In this document: positions 19,452 through 27,309 of the stretch, piece by piece
Position numbering within the stretch: position 1 is the stretch's first letter
How the letters are laid out: each line of letters opens with the position of its first letter
From: Gallionellaceae bacterium
Lineage (GTDB): Bacteria; Pseudomonadota; Gammaproteobacteria; Burkholderiales; Thiobacillaceae
DNA length: 64,000 nt
Assembly (NCBI GenBank): GCA_028714735.1
Contig: JAQTLU010000002.1
Coordinates: 307,169-371,168, forward strand
Reading direction: 5' to 3'
Translations under genes and position numbers: made by a program
The notes under the pieces: generated by a model
What the model was told of the DNA's origin: nothing
The model's input: only the letters and a program-made list of their open reading frames with translations
Database searches by the model: none

Positions 19452-20664
19452 CGGATTCCAGCGCCTGGTCGGGGATATGGTTGAAGGCGATGCGCATCGG
19501 CGCCTCGTGTGCGGCCAGGAAGGCGCCGCCGAAGTAGAGGGCATCGTTGCCGAACTTGCGCCGCACCTTGTCGAAGGCGGCGTCGAGGCCGGGCGAGCGG
19601 GTGCCGTCGTCGAACAGGGGCAAGGTCTCCTGCCCGGCCGGGGCGAGGCCGGACAGCACCACGCCGACCTTGATCGGCTCGCCATGAGGTGGCCTTTCCG
19701 CCCACAGCCCGGCCAGGATGCGCAGGAAGCCGAGGGTGTCCGACATCGGGGTGAACTTGGCCGCGTCCTCCCAGGCGTCGTGCCGGCGCCAGGACACCCG
19801 GATGCTCATCCGGCTGGCCAGGTAGCCCTCCGAGCGCAGCCTGAGCGCGGCCTTCTGGGTCAGCTTGGACAGCACCGACCAGGCGCCGGTGTCATAGCGC
19901 AGGTGCGGCGGCAGGACGTGGGAATGGCCGATGCTGCCTCTTTTGGCCGGCGGCCGGGCCACCTCGATGCCGCGCAGGCGGTCGTGATAGCGCTCGCCCT
20001 CGACCCCGCCCCAGACCCGGCGCAACTGCTCGCGGCTGGTCGCGCACAGCGCTTCGACGCTGTAGATGCCGTAGCGGTTGAGCCGCTCCAGCATGTGCCG
20101 GCCGATGCCGTTGAGGTCCTCCAGCTTCAAACCGTAGAGCACGTCCGGCAGGTCGGCGTCGTGGATCACCGTGAGGCCGTCCGGCTTCTGCATGTTGGAG
20201 GCGGTCTTGGCCAGGAAGCGGTTGGGGCCGATGCCGATCGAGCAGGTCATGCATTCGCCGGCCTCGGCGCGCAGCTTCGCCTTCACCTTCATGGACAGCT
20301 CGCGGATGACCTCCTCGCGCTGCCAGCTTCCGGTCAGGTCGCAGGCGACCTCGTCGATGGAGAGCACCTCGCCGACCGCGATCACGCTGTCGACGATGGT
20401 CATCAGCTTGTGGTGCATCTCGACATAGACGGCCGGCCGCGCCTCGACGAAGACGATATCCGGACAGAGTTGGCGGGCGTCGGAAACCGAGGTGCCGGTG
20501 CGCACTCCGAAGCGCTTGGCCTGGTAGCTGGCGGCGATGCAGCAGGTCGTCTCGGCCGCCACCGGCAGGATGCCGAGCGGACGGTCGCGCAGTTCCGGCC
20601 TCAGTTGTTGTTCGACCGAGGCGAAATAGGAATTGAAGTCCAGGAGGAGCGCGCGCAGGGGCAT
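19441..20664 (-). CDS. Y-family DNA polymerase (DinB/ImuB-like)
   Basis: A 407-residue translesion polymerase. The palm has LLDFNSYFASVEQQ, aligning with the catalytic first Asp and steric gate, and the second acidic motif VLSIDEVACDL (SIDE). A helix-hairpin-helix is seen at LEDLNGIGRHMLERLNRYG, and the little-finger domain follows. The first motif reads DFNSYF rather than the DMDAFF of Pol IV, so I leave DinB or UmuC-type naming open. It lies between a membrane-fusion protein gene and mutY with gaps of 21 and minus 11 bases. Confidence 0.88.
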   Translation of the reverse strand: MPLRALLLDFNSYFASVEQQLRPELRDRPLGILPVAAETTCCIAASYQAKRFGVRTGTSVSDARQLCPDIVFVEARPAVYVEMHHKLMTIVDSVIAVGEVLSIDEVACDLTGSWQREEVIRELSMKVKAKLRAEAGECMTCSIGIGPNRFLAKTASNMQKPDGLTVIHDADLPDVLYGLKLEDLNGIGRHMLERLNRYGIYSVEALCATSREQLRRVWGGVEGERYHDRLRGIEVARPPAKRGSIGHSHVLPPHLRYDTGAWSVLSKLTQKAALRLRSEGYLASRMSIRVSWRRHDAWEDAAKFTPMSDTLGFLRILAGLWAERPPHGEPIKVGVVLSGLAPAGQETLPLFDDGTRSPGLDAAFDKVRRKFGNDALYFGGAFLAAHEAPMRIAFNHIPDQALESDGL

Positions 20665-20685
20665 GGCATGGCTCCGGACGCGCGG

Positions 20686-21420
20686 TTACGGCAGCCGGAT
20701 GGCCGCGCTCATGCCGGCGACCAGACCGTGGCCGCGCGGGATGGCGACATCGAGCTGGTAGCGGCCGTCGGCTCGGGCGCGCACGGCGGCGACCCTGCCG
20801 GCGACTGACTTGCCGCCGATGCTGACGCCGGCTTTGTCGCCCGGCTTGATGCCGACGGCCTGGCCGGCGTTTATGCTCGCGCGGGCAAGGATCTCGTCGG
20901 CGCGGGCGAGCACCAGCAGCACCGGCGGCTGGCACTGGCCGGCCACCGCCATGCCGGGCTCGGCGACGCGGTCGAGCACCAGGGCGTCGTAAGGCGCGCG
21001 CGGTTCGCTCTCGTCGAGCAGGCGGCGGGCCTTCTCGACCCGTGCCTCGGCGCCGGCCAGGAGGCCGGCAGCGCGGGCGTGACGCAGCTTGGCGGCATCC
21101 AGTTCGGTGGTCGAGGATACGGTGCGGGCATACAGTTCGTTGGCGCGATCAAGTTCGCGCTGGGCGTCGGCCGCCTCCTGGCCGAGCCGGTCGACATCGG
21201 CGCGCGCCTCCATCAGGTTGGCCTTGAACACGGTCTGGTTCAGGCTCAGCAGCACGCTGCCCTTCTGGACCTGCTGGCCGGGCTGGACGTTGACCGTCTC
21301 GACCACGCCGGATACCGGGGTGGCGATTTCCACCCGCTGCGACCAGTCCAGTTGGGCGGGCAGTTCGGCGGCCTGGACAGGCAGGGCGAACAGGGCGAGC
21401 AGGGCGACGCGCAGCATCAT
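20686..21420 (-). CDS. Periplasmic adaptor (membrane-fusion, HlyD/RND type)
   Basis: A 244-residue adaptor, shorter than most. A signal peptide (MMLRVALLALFALPVQA) is followed by a lipoyl/biotinyl half (ATPVSGVVETVNVQPGQQVQKGSVLL), a short coiled-coil hairpin (about 65-125) and the second lipoyl half (APYDALVLDRVAEPGMAV), then a beta-barrel part. It would bridge a pump to the TolC-type protein encoded just upstream; the two overlap by four bases (ATGA). No inner-membrane pump gene is adjacent. The substrate cannot be told from sequence. Confidence 0.85.
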   Translation of the reverse strand: MMLRVALLALFALPVQAAELPAQLDWSQRVEIATPVSGVVETVNVQPGQQVQKGSVLLSLNQTVFKANLMEARADVDRLGQEAADAQRELDRANELYARTVSSTTELDAAKLRHARAAGLLAGAEARVEKARRLLDESEPRAPYDALVLDRVAEPGMAVAGQCQPPVLLVLARADEILARASINAGQAVGIKPGDKAGVSIGGKSVAGRVAAVRARADGRYQLDVAIPRGHGLVAGMSAAIRLP

Positions 21421-22712
21421 GATTTCTTGTCCTCCGTGCCGGTTGCGACCGGCTTGATGGTGGCTACTGGCTGGCCGAGCAGGGCCGTCAGCCTTTCCCA
21501 GGCCAGGGCCAGGCGATATTCCACGGCCTTGCGGCGCATCCTGGCCATCTGGGTTTCGGCCATGCCGGTGCCGAGGTTGGTCTTCAGTTCCAGTTCGTAT
21601 TCGGCTTGCGCCCGCTCCAGGTTCCAGTCGCGCATGGCGCTGTTGACCTTGGCGGCGGGACGTTCGCTTTCGCGCAGGAAGGCGATCTCTTCCCAGGTCT
21701 CGTACAGGTTCTGGCGCAGGTCCAGGCGCAGGCGCTCGGACTGGGCCTGGAGCAACTGGAACTGGGCCTGTTCCCGGGCGACCCGGGCGTCGACCCGCTG
21801 GCCCTGCCAGAGCGGCCAGGTCAGGTTGAGGCCGGCGCGCAGGTTGTCGCGGGTGGAGGACTCGCGGCTGTAGGCGGCGGTCTCGGCCTCGAATTCCAGG
21901 CTGGGCCGGTACTCCGCGCGCTGCGCCGCCAGGCGCTGCTGCGAGGCGGCCAGCAGTTGCTGTTGCGCCAGCAGGCGGGGGTTGTTCGCTTCCAGCACGG
22001 CCAGCAGGTCCTTGAACTCGGGCAGGGGCCGGTCGTTGTCCTTGATCTCCGGATCGAGCAGTTCGGAGGCCAACTCGCCCGGGCGATTCATCGCGGCGGC
22101 CAGGAGCGCCCGTTTCTCGCGCGCCCGGCGCAGGGTGTCGTTGCGCTTGAGCCGGGACTCCTGGTAGCGCGCCTCGATCTCGGCCATGGCGACGTTGGAG
22201 AGCTCGCCCAACTGCTGGCGGTCCTTGGCGTTGTCCCAGCTGACATAGGTCACGGCGGTAAATTCGCTGTCGGCGGCATATTGCAGGTCGGTGATCAGGA
22301 CATCGAAGAACCGGGTCATCAGGGCCAGCCGGCGCTGGGCCCGGGCATCGAGCAACTGGGCCGCGCGGCCGGCGCTCTCCAGGCGCGCCGCCGCGCTGGC
22401 GAGATCGGTGCGGCCGCCGTCCCAGAGGGTCTTGCGGGCGTTCAGGCGGGCGAGATGGTCGGGCTCGAACTGGTTGCCGTTGAGGCTGTTGCGGCCGCTG
22501 CGCAGGCCGGCGTCCAGGGTGACCCGGAAATCGTCCTGGCTTTCGGCCAGCATCTGCTCGGCCCTGGCCAGTTCGGCCTGGGCCTGGGCAACGCCGAGGT
22601 CGGGATGCGGCTGGTCGGCGCAGGCCAGCACCTCGTCCAGGCCGAGCGCGCCGTCCGCTGCCGAGGCGGTCAGGGCGAACGACAGCGCCAGCAGGCTGAT
22701 GATGCGGCGCAT
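21417..22712 (-). CDS. TolC family outer-membrane efflux protein
   Basis: A 431-residue outer-membrane channel component with signal peptide (MRRIISLLALSFALTASA) and two long helical repeats rich in Ala, Gln, Arg and Leu typical of TolC (AQAELARAEQMLAESQDDF; AASQQRLAAQRAEYRPSLEFE). The second repeat carries GLNLTWPLWQGQRVDARV. The start overlaps the stop of the upstream thioredoxin-like gene by one base (TGATG). With the adaptor it makes two of the three parts of an exporter. Confidence 0.88.
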   Translation of the reverse strand: MRRIISLLALSFALTASAADGALGLDEVLACADQPHPDLGVAQAQAELARAEQMLAESQDDFRVTLDAGLRSGRNSLNGNQFEPDHLARLNARKTLWDGGRTDLASAAARLESAGRAAQLLDARAQRRLALMTRFFDVLITDLQYAADSEFTAVTYVSWDNAKDRQQLGELSNVAMAEIEARYQESRLKRNDTLRRAREKRALLAAAMNRPGELASELLDPEIKDNDRPLPEFKDLLAVLEANNPRLLAQQQLLAASQQRLAAQRAEYRPSLEFEAETAAYSRESSTRDNLRAGLNLTWPLWQGQRVDARVAREQAQFQLLQAQSERLRLDLRQNLYETWEEIAFLRESERPAAKVNSAMRDWNLERAQAEYELELKTNLGTGMAETQMARMRRKAVEYRLALAWERLTALLGQPVATIKPVATGTEDKKS

Positions 22713-23224
22713 CACCTGGCCTGGGCCTGGCGCTTGTAGACGTTGAACTTCATGTCCTTGTAGACACCCCCGACCACGAAGCGGCCGAGCAGCATGAATT
22801 CGTCCACGGTCTGGGTGGCGCCGGTGAAACGCGCCATCTCGTTGCCGTCGAGGTCGTAGAAGATGAAGGTCGGCGTGGCACGGGCGCGCTGTTCCAGCGC
22901 GAAGGACTTCTCGTTGGTGTCCTTGCCCTTGAAGTCGACCATGGCGGCGTCGCCACGGGTGTCCATCGGGTAGATGATGAAGTGCTGGCGGAAATAGTCC
23001 TGCACCTGGGACTGGTTGAGCACGGTTCGCTTCATGCGGTCGCAGAACGGGCAGTCGTCCATCTCGAACATCAGCAGGATGCCGTTCTTGCCTTCCGCCC
23101 TGGCGGCGGCAAGGTCTTCCTTCAGGTCGCCCAGCTTGGGCTGGAAGAAGTTTTCGTTCGGATCGCGCACCTCGGCCAGGGCCGGGAGGCTCATGAAAGC
23201 CAGCAACAACAGCAACCAACGCAT
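22712..23224 (-). CDS. Periplasmic thioredoxin-fold protein (SoxW-like)
   Basis: A 170-residue exported thioredoxin-like protein: signal peptide MRWLLLLLAFMSLPALA, redox motif MDDCPFCDRM at about residues 54-63, the cis-proline region RARATPTFIFYD, and the extension EKSFALEQ typical of the SoxW/DsbD-gamma-like group. It probably reduces or oxidises a periplasmic thiol, possibly in sulfur oxidation or for the nearby TlpA-like protein. GAGGAGAG precedes the ATG. It lies in a run with a second thioredoxin, a TolC channel and an adaptor; whether SoxW is the right name is uncertain. Confidence 0.82.
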   Translation of the reverse strand: MRWLLLLLAFMSLPALAEVRDPNENFFQPKLGDLKEDLAAARAEGKNGILLMFEMDDCPFCDRMKRTVLNQSQVQDYFRQHFIIYPMDTRGDAAMVDFKGKDTNEKSFALEQRARATPTFIFYDLDGNEMARFTGATQTVDEFMLLGRFVVGGVYKDMKFNVYKRQAQAR

Positions 23225-23255
23225 CGTTCTCTCCTCTTGAACTTTGGTTTTGGGG

Positions 23256-23720
23256 TTATTTGGCCGACGCCTTCTTCTTGTCGGTGATGTATTTCTCGAC
23301 GGCGTCCTGGGACAGGGCGCCGACATTGTAGGCGACCTGCTTGCCCTGCGGGTTGTACAGGTAGGTGGTGGGCAGGCCGCGCACCGGGCCGACCTGGTCG
23401 ATCGACTGGTCGTCGCCCAGGATGATCGGGTAGGGGATGGCATGGGACTTGGCAAAACTGAGCACCTCGCTCGGGTCCTGGTAATCCATCGCCACGCCAA
23501 GGACCACCAGGTTGTTCTTCTTGTTCGTGTGCAGCGCCGCCAGGTCGGGAATCTCCATCAGGCAGGGCGGGCACCAGGTCGCCCAGTAGTTCACCAGCAC
23601 CCACTTGCCCTTGTATTGCGACAGCTTGTGGCTCTTGCCGTTGCTGTCGACCAGTTCGAAGGCCGAGGCGGCGGAGGCCATAATCAGCAGCAGGACAGAC
23701 AGCAGTATCTTATTCAGCAT
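23256..23720 (-). CDS. TlpA/ResA-type periplasmic thioredoxin
   Basis: A 154-residue thioredoxin with signal peptide (MLNKILLSVLLLIMASAASA), the redox site WATWCPPCLMEIPDL at about residues 46-60, and the cis-proline loop GLPTTYLYN. Such proteins keep apocytochrome or other periplasmic thiols reduced. It opens the run of two thioredoxins, TolC and adaptor. The 31-base gap to the next gene contains that gene's ribosome binding site. The Lys-rich tail (ITDKKKASAK) is unremarkable. Confidence 0.9.
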   Translation of the reverse strand: MLNKILLSVLLLIMASAASAFELVDSNGKSHKLSQYKGKWVLVNYWATWCPPCLMEIPDLAALHTNKKNNLVVLGVAMDYQDPSEVLSFAKSHAIPYPIILGDDQSIDQVGPVRGLPTTYLYNPQGKQVAYNVGALSQDAVEKYITDKKKASAK

Positions 23721-23777
23721 GGAGTGGTTTCCGGAAGGCGGGTAAGCGGTGGACAGTCGGTTGCGCGGCGAGTTCGC

Positions 23778-24350
23778 TCAATGCGGGTCTGCCGGCTGCG
23801 GATTCGCCTGTCTGTTGTGTCCGGACGTGCCGTCGGCGGCATGGGTCAGGTACAGGGCCAGGCCGATCAGCGCCACGGCGCCGGCCAGGTACAGCAGGTC
23901 CAGGGTGGTGGTGACCGACAGCTTGAGGGCCATCTCGAAGATGGTGACGATCAGGATCATGATGATCACCTTGGCCAGGCGCTGCTTCAGGTCGTCCAGG
24001 TTCTCGACCACCAGTATCTTGCTGGAGGCCTTGCTGCCCTTGGCCTCGTCGATGTCGCTGATGAACAGTTCGTACATGCCGAGGGCGAAGATCAGCATCA
24101 CCGTGCCGAGCAGGTAGCCGTCGACCACCTCGACCACGTGGGTGACGGTGGCGTCGTGGATGGCCTTGCGGGCCACGGCGTCGAGCGAGGCATCGGCGTA
24201 GTGGAGCAGGTGGCCGACCATGTAGACCACGTCCACCGTGGCCAGGTAGAAGATGGCCAGCGAGGCGGCCAGGCTGGCCACCACGGCGAACAGCACGACA
24301 TAACGGCTGCGCCAGATCAGGCCTTCGAACAGCTTTTCAATCAGGTTCAT
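23778..24350 (-). CDS. UPF0114 (YqhA-like) membrane protein
   Basis: A 190-residue inner-membrane protein with three or four hydrophobic segments: VVLFAVVASLAASLAIFYL, VVDGYLLGTVMLIFALGMYELFI (split here by a charged turn), KVIIMILIVTIFEMALKL and LLYLAGAVALIGLALYL. The family motif MYELFISDID with SKILVVENLDDLK identifies UPF0114. The role of the family is not settled. It is divergent from the PilZ-like gene and followed by the TlpA-like gene after 57 bases. Confidence 0.85.
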   Translation of the reverse strand: MNLIEKLFEGLIWRSRYVVLFAVVASLAASLAIFYLATVDVVYMVGHLLHYADASLDAVARKAIHDATVTHVVEVVDGYLLGTVMLIFALGMYELFISDIDEAKGSKASSKILVVENLDDLKQRLAKVIIMILIVTIFEMALKLSVTTTLDLLYLAGAVALIGLALYLTHAADGTSGHNRQANPQPADPH

Positions 24351-24406
24351 GGGAGGTCGACAAGAATTTAACGGCTAGAATGGGGCGGCATCCATCGGAA
24401 CGGGCC

Positions 24407-25921
24407 ATGACGTCGTCAGACCAACAGATACACCCGGAAGCGGCGGCCAATATAACCCTTGCCACGAAGGCCAGGCAAGTCGAGTCCTGGCAGGGTGCGC
24501 TGGCGCCGGACGACCCTCTCGGCAATGCCGCCCGGCTGGCCGATTATCTGGCCGCGCACGACCGCGCCGGGATCGCCGCCGCCTTCCGCAGTCAGTTGCT
24601 CGACATCCTGTCGGTTGCGATCAGGCGGACCCTGGATGCGCTCGACACGGAATTCCGCGACATGCCGTTGCCGATGGACGCGCGTCAACTGGAACATGTC
24701 GACCGGGCGCTCCGCTTGCTCGTGGCGGTCGCCGATTTCAACCGGCGCCTGATCCGGGAAGGCGTCGACCGTTCGCCCCCCTTGTTCGGCGAAAACCCCT
24801 TGCCCGGCCATCTCAGCCGTTTCCTGCATGCCGCGCTGGAGATCATGGGCCTGTGCCACCTCAGCCACCGCCAGTTGCCGGAACGCTTCTGGCTGGACAC
24901 CCACCAGGCCGGGCTGACCCTGATCGAGTCCGGCCTGGCGGGCAAGCCCGACCCTGCCCATCCCGCCGCAACCCTGCGCGACATCTACCTGACCCTGCTG
25001 CTGGAGGCGACGGCCGACCCCTACCACCTGTCCGAGTCGGAGCGGATCTGGACCGTGGAGATCATTGCCCGATACGGCGCGCTGGTGCGGCTCGAACCGG
25101 CCGGCGACGTGCCTGGCGGCGTGTTCGGCATCCGGGCCGACCAGGACAAGCCGCCATATCCGCTGGCCTGGCAGAGCGATACCGTGCCCGATTGCGATCT
25201 GGTGCTGAATACCGCGCCGCTGGTCCGCAAGCTGGCCCTGATCGTCAGTCAACTGGAACGTGGGCGCCCCCTCCCGCAAGGCGTCCCGGTCATCCGGCAT
25301 CCCGGCGACAAGGACCTGCTGCAACGCCTGAAACTGACCTGGGGCGGTTCCATGCAGCGTTTCTCGGCCCGGCACCGGCCGGCCCAGACCAGCCTGCGCA
25401 TCGCCATCGTCGGCTTCCAGCCCATCCATCGACACCTCGCCGATGCGGCCGGGCTGGCCGGGGAAAGCGACGTCAGCCAATGCCAACTGGTCAACGAAAG
25501 CCCTGGCGGCACGGCCTTGCAAGTCATGAGGCCGGCATTCCGGCTCAAGATCGGCAGCCTGGTCCTGGTCGGCAAGGAGCGCGGCGACGGCCGCCGCGAC
25601 CTGGGCCTGGTGCACTGGTTCAAGATGGCGGGCGACGGCACCCTGACCTTCGGGATCAAATACCTGCACGGCCATATCCGGCCCAGCTTCTGGGCACTCC
25701 CGGGCGGTGAACTGGCCTCGCCGTGCCTGCTGATAGAAGCCGGCAAGGGCCGCACCAGGACCGTGCAGAGCGTGATCATGCCGGCGCAAGGGGTCGATCC
25801 GCAGGCAGGCTTGCAGGTTGTGCAGGAGGGCGAGCGGCTCGACATCAAGCTCGATGGCAAGATCAAGGCGCTGCCGGAGGTCGACGTCTTCAGTTGCGAG
25901 CCTGAAGCGGGCGACGACTAA
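24407..25921 (+). CDS. Large protein with a PilZ-like C-terminal domain
   Basis: A 504-residue protein I recognise only in part. The first 330 residues are mostly helical with no clear domain (SQLLDILSVAIRRTLDAL, ALRLLVAVADFNRRLI, LERGRPLPQGVP). Residues about 370-480 read as beta strands with CQLVNESPGGTALQVM, which matches the D/N-x-S-x-x-G second motif of PilZ domains, and GLVHWFKMAGDGTLTFGIKYL, the usual closing strands. The RxxxR motif that grips c-di-GMP is not in its expected place, so ligand binding is doubtful. The start at 24407 is a choice; ATG 24380 would add nine residues. Confidence 0.6.
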   Translation: MTSSDQQIHPEAAANITLATKARQVESWQGALAPDDPLGNAARLADYLAAHDRAGIAAAFRSQLLDILSVAIRRTLDALDTEFRDMPLPMDARQLEHVDRALRLLVAVADFNRRLIREGVDRSPPLFGENPLPGHLSRFLHAALEIMGLCHLSHRQLPERFWLDTHQAGLTLIESGLAGKPDPAHPAATLRDIYLTLLLEATADPYHLSESERIWTVEIIARYGALVRLEPAGDVPGGVFGIRADQDKPPYPLAWQSDTVPDCDLVLNTAPLVRKLALIVSQLERGRPLPQGVPVIRHPGDKDLLQRLKLTWGGSMQRFSARHRPAQTSLRIAIVGFQPIHRHLADAAGLAGESDVSQCQLVNESPGGTALQVMRPAFRLKIGSLVLVGKERGDGRRDLGLVHWFKMAGDGTLTFGIKYLHGHIRPSFWALPGGELASPCLLIEAGKGRTRTVQSVIMPAQGVDPQAGLQVVQEGERLDIKLDGKIKALPEVDVFSCEPEAGDD

Positions 25922-26042
25922 GTTTTTTATTGGGTAACTGGAATCTGGCTGTGGTCGGATTGGTTCAATTTGAGCCTGTCCTCATTTAATCTGCTGGATG
26001 CGTGATTGCAAGCCCTTACTCCGTGCTTCTCCCGCCGCCCTG

Positions 26043-26447
26043 CTATTGCTCGTAGGATGGATTGAGTTCGGCAACAGCCTTTTGAATCTCAGCGCGCACA
26101 GAGGGCCTGTCGATGATCTCGCCACAGTAGAGCACGGGTAATGTCTTATCCTTTGCCGGTCCAACATCGTCGCGAATAACGGCCATCTCACCTTTCGCGC
26201 TCTCGCGCTTTACCTGCTCGGAAATACTTGCCAAAACATCGAGCCTCCCTTTCATGCGCTGTACAATCACGGACGCCCAGGCGTCTCCTTGATCCTTGAG
26301 GTACGGCTGTGTTTGATTGGCAAGGCAGCTCGCTACTGCATATCCTTCGACATCGCGCAGAACTTCCGGCCGGGATGCGCCAATTGTATTGATTCTGGCT
26401 GTACACCCCGCGACTACCAAGCTCAATAAAAACAAGACAACTCGCAT
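26043..26447 (-). CDS. Tai4-like immunity lipoprotein for the amidase effector
   Basis: A 134-residue exported protein with lipobox LVVAGC (Cys15), so probably a periplasmic lipoprotein. The core (YAVASCLANQTQPYLKDQGDAW and the late LPVLYCGEIID) with two conserved-looking cysteines fits the Tai4 (type VI amidase immunity) family. The ATG at 26447 overlaps the stop of the effector gene by one base (TAATG) with GGGAGA 7 bases upstream. It would protect the cell from the neighbouring Tae4-like amidase. Base composition is clearly lower in GC than the flanking genes. Downstream, 25922-26042 holds nothing I can assign. Confidence 0.75.
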   Translation of the reverse strand: MRVVLFLLSLVVAGCTARINTIGASRPEVLRDVEGYAVASCLANQTQPYLKDQGDAWASVIVQRMKGRLDVLASISEQVKRESAKGEMAVIRDDVGPAKDKTLPVLYCGEIIDRPSVRAEIQKAVAELNPSYEQ

Positions 26448-26968
26448 TATGCTATCTCCCAAAACTCACCACGTGAAGTTCTGATGTTGGGATATGCCGA
26501 ATTCACATAGGTTGAGTAGTTGTCGTGAGTCGGCTCGCGGTAGGTAACCCCGTTCCACAGCGCAATATGTCCCGTGGCGCCTTGCCAGTTCACGCCGAAC
26601 GCAATGATACCTTTGCGACCTCGAAATGCGTCGTCATATGGGCTGGTGTTGTCTATGGTTGGCTTGCCCAGCGCCTTGAACAGATATTTTCGAAAATCGG
26701 CTACCCGGTAAATAATGCGAGAGTTATTTGCCGTGCCCATTGTTTGCGCGCCGACGGCATTTGCGAATGCCATATTGATAGGCGCGCCCGCGTTGTTGAA
26801 GGCTACGCTCATACGGCTCGCACAAGTGTTTCCATTTGGCCCAAAACCCGGCAGGTTGATGTTCTTCTCAGCTGCGCCGCCGAGAGCAGTGTAGAGGTCT
26901 TTCAGGCTTTGGTACTTCGTGTGGTCCGGAAATGCGAGCCACAGGCTATGAAAGTTAGGCTTGTTCAT
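26447..26968 (-). CDS. Tae4-like peptidoglycan amidase effector
   Basis: A 173-residue protein without signal peptide matching the type VI amidase effector 4 family (NlpC/P60-like cysteine amidase cutting the stem peptide). Visible are the start RPSF-like KPNFHSLWLAFPDHTKY, the nucleophile C49 in GNTCASRMSVAFN, the catalytic H134 in GATGHIALWNG and an aspartate at 149 in the position of the third residue. AGGAGG precedes the ATG at 26968. It is followed by its likely immunity gene and preceded by an integron integrase fragment on the other strand. No type VI apparatus gene is in the window, so the delivery route is unknown. Confidence 0.8.
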   Translation of the reverse strand: MNKPNFHSLWLAFPDHTKYQSLKDLYTALGGAAEKNINLPGFGPNGNTCASRMSVAFNNAGAPINMAFANAVGAQTMGTANNSRIIYRVADFRKYLFKALGKPTIDNTSPYDDAFRGRKGIIAFGVNWQGATGHIALWNGVTYREPTHDNYSTYVNSAYPNIRTSRGEFWEIA

Positions 26969-27104
26969 AATTGGCCTCCTAATATTTAGGCGCCCCTAAC
27001 TCGATGGAGCGCTAAGCCCAACGTGATGTGTGCAGCAAACGGTGTGCAATCCAATACACCATCCGTTCATATTTCAATATGCCATTCAATGGGTTGGCAA
27101 TCGC

Positions 27105-27255
27105 ATGCCAAGTTACTTACCTCCTGCATCGTCCATTCCCGATCCGCCGAAATTATTGGTTGGACGTGACCGTATTCGCTGCCTTGGTTACGCGAAATGC
27201 ACCGAGCAGTCTTATGTGCACTGGATTAAACGCCTGATCCTTTTTCATGGCAAGC
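27105..27255 (+). pseudogene. Truncated integron-type tyrosine recombinase (IntI N-terminus)
   Basis: About 50 codons from the ATG at 27105 encode PPKLLVGRDRIRCLGYAKC and TEQSYVHWIKRLILFHGK, the N-terminal arm-binding part of integron integrases (compare the usual RDRIRxxHYSxRTEQxYxxWIKRFILFHGKRHP). Homology ends after FHGK and the frame runs into the 3' flank of motD, so the catalytic domain (R-H-R-Y) is missing. The fragment points away from the Tae4/Tai4 pair, the orientation intI has relative to cassettes. The gap 26969-27104 contains GCCCAAC (27026 region) and CCCTAAC, near matches to integron core sites, but no attC I could fold. Confidence 0.7.
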
Positions 27256-27309
27256 CGCAGCCGGCCCGATGGAGGTGCGGTCAGGCCTGCCAGGGCTGCC
27301 TCGGACGGG

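Noticed and set aside
25922-26042. attC site behind the Tai4-like gene
   Set aside because: I looked for RYYYAAC and GTTRRRY pairs on the cassette strand and found none that could fold.
27028-27237. Small frames over the integrase fragment in other phases
   Set aside because: Only the frame beginning at 27105 shows integrase similarity.
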